Assembly: GCA_037447655.1 (NCBI GenBank)
Contig: JBBHKE010000030.1
Span: 310,001 to 374,000 of the forward strand
Source: Zygnema cylindricum
Taxonomy: Eukaryota > Streptophyta > Zygnematophyceae > Zygnematales > Zygnemataceae
Reading direction: 5' to 3'
Length of the DNA stretch: 64,000 bases
Under the pieces are notes generated by a model. That model ran no database searches. It was not told where the DNA came from and saw only the letters and a list, made by a program, of their open reading frames with translations. The translations under genes were made by a program, and so were the position numbers. This document shows, one piece after another, positions 44,769-55,105 of this stretch; position 1 is the stretch's first letter, and every line of letters starts with the position of its first letter.

Positions 44769-45513
44769 TGTTGTCTTTTTGGAAAGCTTTCAGTCTCAGA
44801 GCAGCGCAGCTGCTATACAACAGAGCAGCGCAGCTGCTATACAGCAATAGACAGAGCAGCGCAGCTGCTATACAACAGAGCAGCGCAACTGCTATACAGC
44901 AACGCAGCTGCTATACAGCAGAGCAGCTGCTATACAGCAGAGCAGCGCAGCAGCGAAGCTGCAACACAGACAGGACAAGGCAACCACGATTATATTTGAT
45001 ATGGTCCGTACGGACAACGCAACGTCTGATACTCTTAATGTGATTCTGTACAGGATAGAGCAACTGCGATAGATACGATTCTAGTTAGCTCAGTGGTAGC
45101 TGAATAATAGCTTAGTGGTAGCTCAGTGGTAGCTTAGTATTAGCTTGGCAGCTTGACGTACCTCTCAGGTACATTGGTATTGCCGGTACAACACTAGTAT
45201 AAGACTTAGGACTCAGAACACATGATGTATCCAGACTTCCAAGTAGTAAAACTGCAGACAATTTTTGGGAAACTTCTGAGTATTATATCTTGAGTGTTGT
45301 CGGGTCAATTGTGCTATAACTTTGGGAGTTATAAGTGTTTATTGTACTCTATATTCTGATAGAGTGTTGTGAGGTTTGGATGCTTGTATAAGAAGTGGTG
45401 AGCACTTAAGAACAGCTGTTTGGTAGGATTCTTGATAGCTTCTGAGAGTGTATCATGTCTACTTCTACTACTACTGCTGCTCCTCCACCTGCACCGGTGG
45501 TTGTAGAACAACA
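44769..45513 (+). repeat. TRG2: LTR of a second TRG-like family
   Basis: 745 bp, TGTTGTCTTTTTGG to ..GTAGAACAACA, sharing the TGTTGT/ACAACA ends and layout of the TRG LTRs. Instead of the downstream 67-bp array it has a GCAGCGCAGCTGCTATACA tandem tract inside the LTR (about 44800-44970). Three TAGC(T/C)(C/T)AGTGGTAGC repeats lie at 45086-45133. The last 59 bases encode a Gag start, MSTSTTTAAPPPAPVVVEQQ. The flanks (CAATA, AAAAT) are not a TSD, so it marks a recombination or deletion junction. Confidence 0.7.
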
Positions 45514-47437
45514 AAAATTAGTTGGATTCACATTCTTCTAATCGAACTCCGGTTCAGCTTGACCTTGCAGAAGAAGAGGAAAAATTGACCGAGAGTGACT
45601 TTCTCTTGGAGCCACAACATCCGGCTCAAACCGAGGAAGAAAACGAGGAAAGACCAGGAATGGACGATGAACGTCCGGAGATGGACTCCACGGATAGGGG
45701 AGAAGGTGAAGTTATTTGGAGATACCCAAGATTACCCTCTATCCTAGCATCGGAGTTTGAAAGAGGAAAGAGAAGTAGTAAGAGACTTTGAGAGAGATAA
45801 GTGAACAACAAGGTTACTAAGCTGTCACATTTGAGCGAACCCCAGACTTACTCGGAAGCAATTAATAGTCATGAAGGTGATAGATGGGTGACAGCTATTA
45901 ATGATGAAATGGCTTCCATTATGGAAGAAAACACATGGGAGTTGGTGGATTGTCCTCTAGATAGAAAGCCGATACAATGCAAATGGGTATTTAAGTTAAA
46001 GCTCAACCTAGATAACACTATCGAGTGATACAAGGCCAGATTAGTGGCAAAGGGCTTCACACAGAAGGAGTGGATCAATTATGAGGAGACTTTTGCTTCG
46101 GTTGTTAGATTCCCCTCCGTTCGGATTCTACTTAGTCTCGCGGCAGCGGAAGACATGGAATTGCACCAAATGGACATCAAAACCGCTATCTTACACGAAG
46201 AATTAGAAGAAGAGATCTTCATACGACAACCGGAAGGATTTGTGGAGAAAGGAGAGGAAAGCAAGGTGTGCAGATTGATAAAGTTCCTCTATGGACTAAA
46301 GCACGCTCTACGCCAATGGAACAAAAAATTGGACGAGTTTTTGACGAGTTTTGGATATATTCAAATCAGTTTGGATCATTTTATCTACTTATTTGAAGAT
46401 GAGGAAGGTATAATTTTCATTGCCATATATATTGATGACTTGCTTGTTTTGAGTAAATCAATGGAGAAAATAAATAGATTGCAAAAGGATCTAAAAGGTA
46501 GATTTGAAATGAAAGATTTGGGAGAGGCAAAGTACATCTTGAGAATTCAAATGGAGAGAGATAGAGAAAAATAAAACAATTAGACTAACTCAAAAGGAAG
46601 CAATTGGGAATATGCTTGAAAAATTTCAAATGGAAAAAACAAATAGTTGTACGACTTCAATGGACTTAAAGAAGGGAAATGAGGGGAGCTCAGAAGAGGG
46701 AGTCTCGATCCTGGATAATGAGCTAGGACCTGAGGAAAGCAAGTTCATGCAAACTATTCCGTACAGACAGGTTGTCGGTAGTTTGTTCTACTTTATGAAT
46801 TGTATGCGTCCTGATATAGCTGCAACTGTGGGAGTATTAAATAGGAGTCTGAAAGATCCTAGGTAGAAAGATTGGGAAGCGGCCAAAAGGGTCATGCGAT
46901 ACTTGATAGGAACGAGAGATCTATGGTTGCATTTGGGAGGGGATAATACTAACATCACCACTTAGAGTGATGCTAGTTATGGGGATGCTCCTATGAGGAG
47001 GTGTACTTCTGGGTATGTGTTGTATGTTGGGAATCGGGCTTGCTGTTGGAGCAGTAAGCAACAAAAGGTGATTTCTTAGTCCACCATGGAGGTTGAGTAT
47101 ATGGCCTCTTGTTCGGCTGTGAAAGAATTGATGAGGGTAAAATCTTTGCTTGAAGAATTAGGATATATGAAGAGCGGAGTGCAAAAAATATTTTGTGACA
47201 GTCAAGCTGCGATTGCAATTGCAGCAAACCCAAAACATCATTTTAAAGCAAAGCATATGGATATTCGTTTGAGCTTTGTTAGCGAGAAGGTTGAGAATAA
47301 AATAATTAGTTTGGAATATAGATCGGATGGAGAGATGGTAGAAGATATGATGACTAAGCCGGTTCCTTCTCCCAAATTAAAAATTTGTAGGGAGAGGTGT
47401 GGACTGAAAGAAAAGCTATACTAGAAAATAAGGGGAA
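45514..47437 (+). pseudogene. E5 copia pol (linker, reverse transcriptase, RNase H), 5' truncated
   Basis: Begins in the acidic linker (TEEENEERPGMDDE, PRLPSILASEFERGKRSS), without gag, protease or integrase. The reverse transcriptase spans 45801-46574: INDEMASIMEENTWELVDC, HQMDIKTAILHEELEEEIF, SLYGLK-type FLYGLKHALRQW, catalytic box YIDD at 46428-46439. Stops: TGA at 46026, TAA near 46573 with a frameshift. RNase H spans 46612-47424: FMNCMRPDIAATVGVLNRS, a TAG in TT*SDASYGDA, VEYMASCSAVKELM, CDSQAAIAIAANPKHH. The purine tract AAATAAGGGGAA precedes the LTR. Confidence 0.9.
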
Positions 47438-48528
47438 TATTGAAAAATAGATATTTTATGTTCTATCTTTTGTTTTTGGGTCATGCAGTTCTCATACTTG
47501 TCATAGTCACTGAGAATTGGCAGGCAGCCATGTCTACCTTAGACAGATGAGGAGATAGGCAGAAGATTAGGCTCCTACAATCCATAATCTCCGGACAACA
47601 GCCGTATGATCCTGGCGCCCGCTTTAATGTCAGGTCTTGATGAATCGTGACATATGACATATTTGATATTTATTTAAAGTAATATCTACGGCACACTCTA
47701 TTTAACATCCTACGAAACAAAACGCAACATGGAACGTATGGTACCGCACGAAATGCAGTACCGCACGAAATTAATGAAACAAACATTTAATTTTGACGGA
47801 CGAAATTAAAAGTCGCGATCGACGTGTCGCAAAGTGAGAACGAATTTCAAGCGATAAACACGGAATGTTGACCGTCGAAATTCACGGTCAACATGGAACT
47901 TTGACCGGTGAAATTCAACGGTCAACATTTATTCGGCGTGCCGTCAGATCTAACGGCTGAAATCGATCGCCGTAAAAAGAACGAACGGTACGCATGAGTG
48001 CCAGTATGCCGGAACAACTATTTGGGAGCAGTGCGGCGAAATGGGAGGAAATGACACGTGGCATTTTCCTATTGGATGTCGGAAGAGAAAAAGGACAGAA
48101 TGACGTTGACCTATTTGCCACATGGCAAACCGAGAGTGGTGCCGAATATATCCGTATATAAAGTACGGCGGCTTCTCTACTTTATATGTACGATAGTTAG
48201 GGTACTCTATTTTGATTGGTTTAGAATAGCTATTAGGAGTTTTTCAGGACTTAGAAAAATATTGAAAAGTTCTCTCTCTCCTAGAGGCCATCTATACAAA
48301 TATGCTTTTTTTTGAACAACCATAACTTAATGCTCAGGTGAGCAAATTCAGTGATTCTTTTTGCAGCAGACTCAGGGGAGTCCAGGCTATATAGGGGTTT
48401 AGTCCGTCAGAGTTTTTTGCGTCCCAGGGTGGGACTTATTCACTGTCAAATACAAAAGTGCATATAATATCCTAGAGGCTTCGTATAAGCTGGACATTCT
48501 GTGTACCAATGGAGGTCACAGAATTACA
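47438..48528 (+). repeat. E5 3' LTR
   Basis: 1091 bp. It starts TATTGAAAAATAG (TG decayed to TA) and ends ..CACAGAATTACA with the gag-start segment ATGGAGGTCACAGAA. The strong stem-loop at 48153-48191 (TAAAGTA/TACTTTA) differs in sequence from that of other LTRs but pairs as well. The right side joins a cut copia-C LTR. Confidence 0.85.
48153..48191. promoter_or_regulatory. Conserved LTR stem-loop (E5 copy)
   Basis: GTATATAAAGTAC ... CTACTTTATATGTAC. It is equivalent in position to 3036-3072, 44728-44764, 50203-50240 and 55748-55784, which use different but mutually complementary arms. Confidence 0.7.
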
Positions 48529-48657
48529 GGCTCTAGCTCCCTGTCCGGCCTTCAGTGACTATTACAAGTGTGAGGGGTTGGAGAAAGGAGTTAGAGAAAG
48601 ACTGCCTCTGCTCTTTTCTATCCTAACACAGACCTAGAAAATACTTAATTTTCAACA
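48529..48657 (-). repeat. Copia-C 3' LTR fragment
   Basis: The first 129 bp of the C LTR on the minus strand (TGTTGAAAATTAAGTATTTTC from 48657), cut at 48529 by the E5 LTR end. A purine tract (AAATAAGGGGAG) lies at 48658-48669. Confidence 0.85.
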
Positions 48658-49562
48658 CTCCCCTTATTTTATAGCCTACTTCTTCTTTAAACCTACACAT
48701 AAATACACAAACCGAACAAGCAAAAAACACCGCTCCTGTTTTTTTTATTTTTTTTTATTTTTCCTTTCATAAAATTTTAAGAAAATACTTTCGTATTTAA
48801 ATTAGTATACTAGATGAACCGAATTATTAATTGCATCACACATTTTATTTTGCATGCCATTTTTCATAATTCCGGGCTCTTGAAGCAAGGATTTTATCCA
48901 CCTCATCCGTTTATCATCTGAGCAAAAACCAGATTCCAACTTGCAGTTCCAACAACCAACCCCATCCCCAGCCTGTAACACATACCCAGATGTTAACCCT
49001 TTTACAGGCACACCTTCATAAATGGCATCATTTCCATGAGTGATGTAAAATCTAACCCCCCCCAAATTTTCCAAAAAACCACTAGTCCTTATTATAGTTT
49101 TCATAACTTCTACATCTTTTGAACTCATATTTTTATCCATAATAATAACCCCATTTCTTCAACTTTCTTCAAGCTCTCCCATGGAATTCTTTCCACTATC
49201 ACTTTCAATATTTATTTCCAAAATATATTTCTCCTCCCCTAAACCTTTAATCAAATATTCCTCTGCTCCCCTATCCTTGCAATCCGTTGAAGTTCCCCTT
49301 TCCAACCAGTTTTCTTTTTTCAAAATTTCTATGACACTATCCTCAATATTTGAACTCCCTCAAGTTTTCCCTCTCTCTTTACTTCCCTCATACCTCTAAA
49401 AGCACATTGTTGCATTCATGGAATTTCTGTGTGCTTTTCTTTCTTCCCCATATTACTAATGCAGAGAAGCTCCAAAAAAATTTTATCCTCGTTCTCCTCT
49501 TCCCCTTGTTCCTCCTCACCAACATTCCAACTTCTAATTTTTTCCAAACTAGGACACTCCTC
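48658..49562 (-). pseudogene. Copia-C gag end and remnant RNase H
   Basis: Minus strand. Continues the C gag after the E6 insertion (ECPSLEKIRSWNVGEEE..), with KHTEIP*MQQCAFRGMRE, equivalent to the EIPRKQKCAF block just before protease in other elements. It then jumps over protease, integrase and most of the reverse transcriptase to GLGEEKYILEINIESDSGK (end of reverse transcriptase) and RNase H: MDKNMSSKDVEVMKTI, GNDAIYEGVPVKGLTSGYVL, VGCWNCKLESGFCSDDK, MRWIKSLLQEPG. The RNase H lacks the catalytic-Glu block and stops after NNSVHLVY at 48802. C is thus an internally deleted derivative. Confidence 0.82.
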
Positions 49563-50569
49563 TGTTGAAATTATTAGATTTATATGGTATTTTCTAGGTC
49601 TAAATCGTTTTGTAAAAATAGAAAAAAAAAAAGGTGGACAGCCTGCCTCCACCTCCTCTCTGTACCCACCATACTTGTTGTAGTCACAGAGGGATAAAGA
49701 GAGTGGTTGTACTATGGCTGTCGTAGCTCAGCAGGGAAGACTAAAGAGTGACTTATGTCACTCTCTACAAAAGGTTGAGTTCAACCGGACTCGAACCTCT
49801 AACCAGCAGAGCGCGGCGTAGGCGTTAGCTTTAACCAATGTGTTGTAGAAGTCCGTTAAGATACATTAGGTTTGATAATTATTTAAATACTGTTAAAACC
49901 ATGAATTCGATTAACGGGATGGCGAACGAAAGAACATAAAACGAATGTTATAAAGTGCGAACATTATCTCGCACGAAAACAAATGAATCAGACATTTGTT
50001 TCGAGGACGGACATTTAATATCCGATTTAATCCGACAGCGTATATCACTGCAGAGATCGCAGAATGGTCACTTTGACGTTTAAGGACGTGGCATGACATG
50101 GCACCACGTGGAGGGATGACATTTAGTCGCAAGAATCCGGGGATTATAAGGACTAGTTAAAAGTGGACACGGGTCCACGTAATAGCGTTGCTGTACATAG
50201 GCCGTACACAAAGTACATCGGCCATAGTAGTTTTGTGTACCCTACAATGATGTGATTGGTTCGTATTCACTAGATAGGGGTTGTGAGAGGGATTTAGGAC
50301 TTAGAGAATTTGGTAGGTAGTAACCTCTCTCCCTTTGAGAGTTTGTTTAAAACTTGGCATCTTTGCCAACTTATAATTATTTGGCTCGTGGGCTGTTTTC
50401 AGTGATTTTTTTTGCTACAAACTCAGGGAAGTCCAGGTTGCACAGGGGTGGAGTCAAACTGTCACTTTGCCATCTTAGGAAGTATTGATTGTGGCTTGAA
50501 GTGGGTTAGTTAACCACTATCTATAGGCTTTCTTGAATTTTGTCGTCCAATGGAGGACACAGAATTGCA
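49563..50569 (+). repeat. E6 5' LTR
   Basis: TGTTGAAATTATTAG to ..CAGAATTGCA. The antisense B-box GGACTCGAACCTC is at 49787-49799. The stem-loop is at 50203-50240, with arms CACAAA/TTTGTG. The TATA position reads TTTAAAA (mutated). The gag ATG at 50550-50552 is 20 bases inside the LTR end. Confidence 0.93.
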
Positions 50570-51582
50570 GGTTATGGGCCCACCCTCTAGGGTGCCCACC
50601 TTCAATGGATCTGGGTTCATCTATTGGGAAGCCATGTTGATGGGAGCTTTGTGGGAAAAAGGATACTGGGGTATAGTCAGTGGACAACTGAAACGTCCAC
50701 CTTCGGGAACTCCACCAGGATTTGGGGGAGTAAGGTTTCCTGCAACAGCGGTTGCCTCGGCGGAGGAGGCAGATGATGGGGACAGCAGTGTGTCCGAAAA
50801 AGGGAAAGGGAAGGAGACACCCCTCACTCCTATTGCCACAGTATCGGGAGCGGCAATCGTGAAGACCGTGGAGAACGATACTCAAATGTGGGAGGATGTA
50901 AACATGGCTGCCAAGAACTTCATTCTGAAGACACTTCACGCAAGCTTTGGCCACCCCTCACCTTCACATTTACAAAGCCAAGATTGTGGGTGAGTTTGGT
51001 GGAGACCCATAAAGCTGGTTCTATTCTAGAGCTCCAGTTGGCTGAGCAAAAGGTAGTGAGTTACATTTACGAAAGAGGAAAGATTTTAGATTACTGTAAT
51101 GATCTATCTTGTTTGTATATGGAGATGGAAAGTGCCAGATGGACAGGTAAAATGAAGATAAAAGTTTACACTCTCATCATAAAGTTACCAGAGGAGTACG
51201 AGAACATTGTGTACCGAGTACAGGAAATGCCTGATAGTTCATGGAAGTGGAATATAGCTGTCCGGATGATACTAGTGCAGGAAAACACGATGGAGATTAG
51301 GAGAGGACAGAAAAGCATTCAAGCTCTAGCTGCAGGAGGGGACCAATTGGGGAAGGACCTGAAGAAATCGTACAAAGGGGAAAGAGATCAGTGTGGAGGA
51401 CCAAGGCCCCTCTGAGGGCCTTTGTCATTTTTGCAAAAAGTCGGGACACTTTATCGTGGATTGTGGCAAGCTGTCGAAGCTAAGGCTCGAAGAAAACCGT
51501 GGAGGGGGTTCTTCCGGAAGGAAGAAAAAGGCACTTGTGGTTACAAAAGTGACAGGAGAAATAGAGGATGAGTCTTTTTAGG
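50550..51582 (+). pseudogene. E6 gag
   Basis: The start is chosen as the first ATG of the MEDTELQVMGPP frame, upstream of the PBS; the same start recurs in the other elements. The frame is open to 50993, then a frameshift moves it to 50888-51415. Blocks: FNGSGFIYWEAMLMGALWEK, WGIVSGQLKRPPSGTPPGF, ILDYCNDLSCLYMEMESARW, LPEEYENIVYRVQEMPDSSW. A TGA at 51413 precedes the intact CCHC knuckle CHFCKKSGHFIVDC (about 51425-51467). A TAG ends the run at 51579. It would form the particle and package RNA. Confidence 0.9.
50570..50582 (+). promoter_or_regulatory. E6 primer-binding site within gag
   Basis: GGTTATGGGCCCA right after the LTR terminal CA, in frame as Val-Met-Gly-Pro of MEDTELQVMGPPSRVP. It is complementary to the initiator tRNA-Met anticodon arm. 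Confidence 0.9.
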
Positions 51583-52125
51583 AGGATGGGGAGGTTCATC
51601 TTGACGAGAGTCTGGAGGAGAAGGAGATCCCTCGGAAACAGAAGTGTGCCCTTGGAGTAATTCGGGAAGCTCCACAGGAAAGATGGATCATCGACTCAGG
51701 TGCATCCATGCATATGTGTCGTGATAACAAACTCTTCACTAAGCTAAGAAAGATCCCTACTGTAGAGATAGAGTATGGGGATGAGAGAGTGATTACTACA
51801 GATCTAGTGGGGTCATTAGATCTAAAAGTCTCAGTGGAGGGAAATACTTCTATACTCATATTCTTAGATGTACTCTACATTCTTAAGCTGAGTAAAAATC
51901 TTGTCTCTACGTCTATGTGAGATGACAAAGAGAAACCTTAAAAATTCTTACTGTTGAGATAGAGTATCGCGATGGAAGAGAGGTTATTACAGATCTAGTG
52001 GGATCAATAGATCTCAAAGTATTAGTGGAGGGTAAGACTTATATACTTACATTCTCAGATGTACTCTACATTCTTTAGCTGAGTAAAAATCTTGTCTCTA
52101 CGTCAGTGTAAGATGACAAAGAGTC
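51583..52125 (+). pseudogene. E6 protease with internal 188-bp tandem duplication
   Basis: The active site WIIDSGASMHMCRD is intact near 51684-51725. The following block (IPTVEIEYGDERVITTDLVG ... LSKNLVSTSM) occupies 51745-51932 and is repeated, diverged, at 51936-52123 (LTVEIEYRDGREVITDLVGS ... LSKNLVSTSV). The 191-base offset is not a multiple of three, so the second copy is out of phase. Other elements have a single copy. A protease with this duplication is unlikely to fold normally. Confidence 0.85.
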
Positions 52126-53256
52126 TGATACCTTCAATAAAAAGGGAGTCTTTACAGCCAAGTATGGGGATGAAGTTTACTTCATCGTAGATAAGGGTAG
52201 CTAAAGAATGTTTAAGCTTTACGTGAGGAATGAAAAGAATAATGCTTACTATGTTGGTGTTCCTAAGCTGATGATTTGGCATAAGCGGTTGGGGTATGTG
52301 CATTTTGATAGGTTAAGGGAAATGAAAAAGCTTGGGGTAGTAGAAGGCTTTCCATTTGGGATAATGAAATGATCGATGATTGTAGTGGCTATGCTCAAGG
52401 TAAGGCTCACAAACTTTCCTTTCCCAAAGCCGCCACATATAAAGGTGAGAGAGTACTAGATCTAGTCCACACAGATATTTGGGGACCTGCAAAAGTACCT
52501 TCGGTTGGAGGAAAGAGGTTTATTTTGACAATAACCGATGACTGGTCTAGATATTCTAGAGACTAGTTCTTAAAAACAAAGTCTGAAACATCAACTTACT
52601 TTAAACAATATAAAGCCTGGAGTGAGAAGTTGCATGAAAACCCCCATTAAGAGGATAAAGAGTGATAATTGGGGGAATATACCTCTAACCAGTTTGAGGA
52701 ATATCTGAGAGATGAGGAAATGCAGCACCAGAAAATTGTACCATATAACCTGGGACAAAATGGGGTAGCTAAGAGGTTGAATCAAACACTAGGAGATAGT
52801 GCATGTAGTATGTTGGCCGACAAGAAAATAGGAAAGAGATTTTGGGCACAAGCAACGAATCGTGCCAACTAGATTAAGAATAGACTCCTTACCTCAGCTG
52901 TAAAGGGAATGATAGATTATGAGAGTTGGGTTGGAAGGAAACCAGATATCTCACACCTTAAAGTATTCGGTAGCCAAGTTTACAGTCTTGACACGGATAG
53001 GAAAAACTGGAAACTAGATGCTAAGGGAAAACCAGGATACTTTGTGGGATATGATGAGGATGTTAAAGGATATATAGTCTATGACTTAGCAAAGAAAGAT
53101 ATTATTATGGTCAAACACCTAGTAGTCATGGATGAAGGGAAGTCATTTGACCCCTTGAAATATTCAAAGGAGATAAGAATCAGATTTGAGTCGGAAAGTG
53201 AGGAGAACTCGGTCGTTCCCGAAAGGGACATGATTGAAATCGTGATTGCAGATTGA
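52126..53256 (+). pseudogene. E6 integrase
   Basis: The zinc finger has HKRLGYVH (second His shifted by a change) and CSGY (second Cys lost). The first catalytic Asp is kept (HTDIWGPAK, codon 52474-52476), followed by TITDDWSRYSRD and a TAG at 52564. The RSDNGGE block is damaged by a frameshift (near 52660). The Glu region is GQNGVAKRLNQTLGDSACSM. The C-terminal part 52909-53256 is open: HLKVFGSQVYSLDTDRKNWK, GYFVGYDEDVKGY, HLVVMDEGKSFDPLKYSK. Confidence 0.9.
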
Positions 53257-55093
53257 AGGGAGATCCGAGATATAGGAGACTCACCAAAAATCTCATATAC
53301 TTCTATGGACTTCAAACAGATAGAAGACATGGGACAAGAACCAGCTTCCATGGACAGGGGAGCCGATGAGAGAATGAGGAGAAATCAAAGACTTCCATCC
53401 ATTCCAGCTTCGGAGTTTGAGGGAGGGAGAAGGAGCAGCAAAAAAATACAAGAAAAACAGGCCTCTCATATGGTAACTAAGCTATCTCACCCAGATGAGC
53501 CTCAGTCTTACTCGGAGGCAGTGAATAGTTTGAGAAAAAAAGATGGATTAGAGCCATAAATGATGAGATGGCCTCTATCATGGAAGAAAATACTTGGGAA
53601 CTAGTGGATTGTCCTCTAGAGAAAAAAACCTATTGGGTGTAAATGGGTGGTTTAACTAAAACTGAACCCAGATAATACCATTGAGAGATACAAGGCTCGA
53701 TTGGTAGCGAAAAGGTTCACCCAAAAGAAGGGGATTGACTATGAGGAGACCTTTGCTCTAGTTGTTCGGTTCCCATCCGTAAGGATTCTCCTCAATCTAG
53801 CAGCAGCGGAAGACATGGAAATACACCAGATGGACATTAAGACCGCTTTTCTTAATGGTGAGTGAGTTAGAGGAAGAAATTTTCATGAGGCAACCCGAGG
53901 GGTTTCTGGAGGAAAGAGAAGAGAGCAAAGTCTGCAAGCTCATAAAGTATTTATATGGACTAAAGTAGGCTCCCCGAAAGTGGAATAAAAAACTAGATGA
54001 GTTTCTCACAAGACAGGGATATATCCGGATCAGCTCTGACCATTCTATGTATATGTTTGAAGATGAGAACGGTGTAATTTTTATTGTAATTTATGTGGAT
54101 GATCTGCTTGTGTTGAGTAAATCTTTGGAAAAGATCAATAAATTAAAAAAAGATCTTAGAAGCAGATTTGATATTAGGAATTTAGGGGAGGCAAGATACA
54201 TTTTGGGGATTCAAATGGAGAGAGATACGGGGAAGAAGATTATCAAACTTACTCAGAAAGAAGCAATAGGTAATATGCTTGAGAAATTCCAGTTAGAATT
54301 GCTAACAATTGTACCACTCCCATGGACTTAAAAAAGGTAAGTGAAGGGAGTATACAAGGAGGAGTGATGATCTGAGATGATCAGATGAGTCCAAAGGAGA
54401 GAGAGTTAATGAAGTTTATCCCTTATACACTAGTCGTAAGAAGTTTAATCTATTTTATGAATTGTACCAGGCTAGACATAGCGGCAGCAGTTTGAGTACT
54501 CAGTAAGAGTCTTAATGATCCTAGGAAGAGAGACTAGGAGGCACCCAAGAGAGTCATGAGATATCTGGTGGGAACCAAAAAGTTATGGTTGCATTTGGGA
54601 GGGGAGCACAATGACATCACAACTTGGAGTAATGCCAGTTATTGGGACGCACCTATGAGAAGATGTACTTTTGGGTATTTGTTGTATGTTGGGGAAGGTG
54701 CTTGCTATTCAAGCAGTAAGCAACAAAACGTGGTTGCTCTGTCTACTATGGAGGCTGAGTATATGGCCTCTTGTTTTGGTGTGAAAGAGTTGATGTGGGT
54801 GAAATCCTTGTTGCAAAAACTAGGGTATATGAAGGAGGGAGTGAATGAAGTGTTTTGTGATAATGAATTTGCCATTGCAATTGCAGCTAATCCAAAACAT
54901 CATTTTATGGCTAAGCATATGGACATAAGATTGAGTTTTGTAAGAGAAAAAGTTGAGAATAAGATTGTGAATCTTGTATATAGATATGATGAGGAAATGG
55001 TAGCTGATATGATGACAAAACTGGTGCCTTCTTCTTAGTTCAAATATTGCAAAGAAAAGTGTGGATTAAAACTAAAGTTTAAGTTAGACTAGA
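53257..55093 (+). pseudogene. E6 reverse transcriptase and RNase H
   Basis: The linker (QRLPSIPASEFEGGRRSSKK) leads into the reverse transcriptase (about 53470-54340). Frameshifts occur near 53540, 53630 and 53860 and a TAG at about 53968. The polymerase half is open at 54047-54331 with the intact catalytic box YVDD at 54092-54103. RNase H (about 54380-55038) has TTWSNASYWDAPM (catalytic Asp to Asn), STMEAEYMASCFGVKELM (Glu kept), CDNEFAIAIAANPKHH and KHMDIRLSF. It ends near 55040 to 55091 with KCGLKLKFKLD and TAG. Confidence 0.9.
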
Positions 55094-55105
55094 AAATAAG
55101 GGGAG
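55094..55105 (+). promoter_or_regulatory. E6 polypurine tract
   Basis: AAATAAGGGGAG immediately 5' of the LTR TGTTG. Confidence 0.88.

Noticed and set aside
44769-45513. TRG2 LTR as a simple insertion with TSD
   Set aside because: Flanks CAATA and AAAAT do not match and the two sides belong to different elements, so a clean insertion is not supported.
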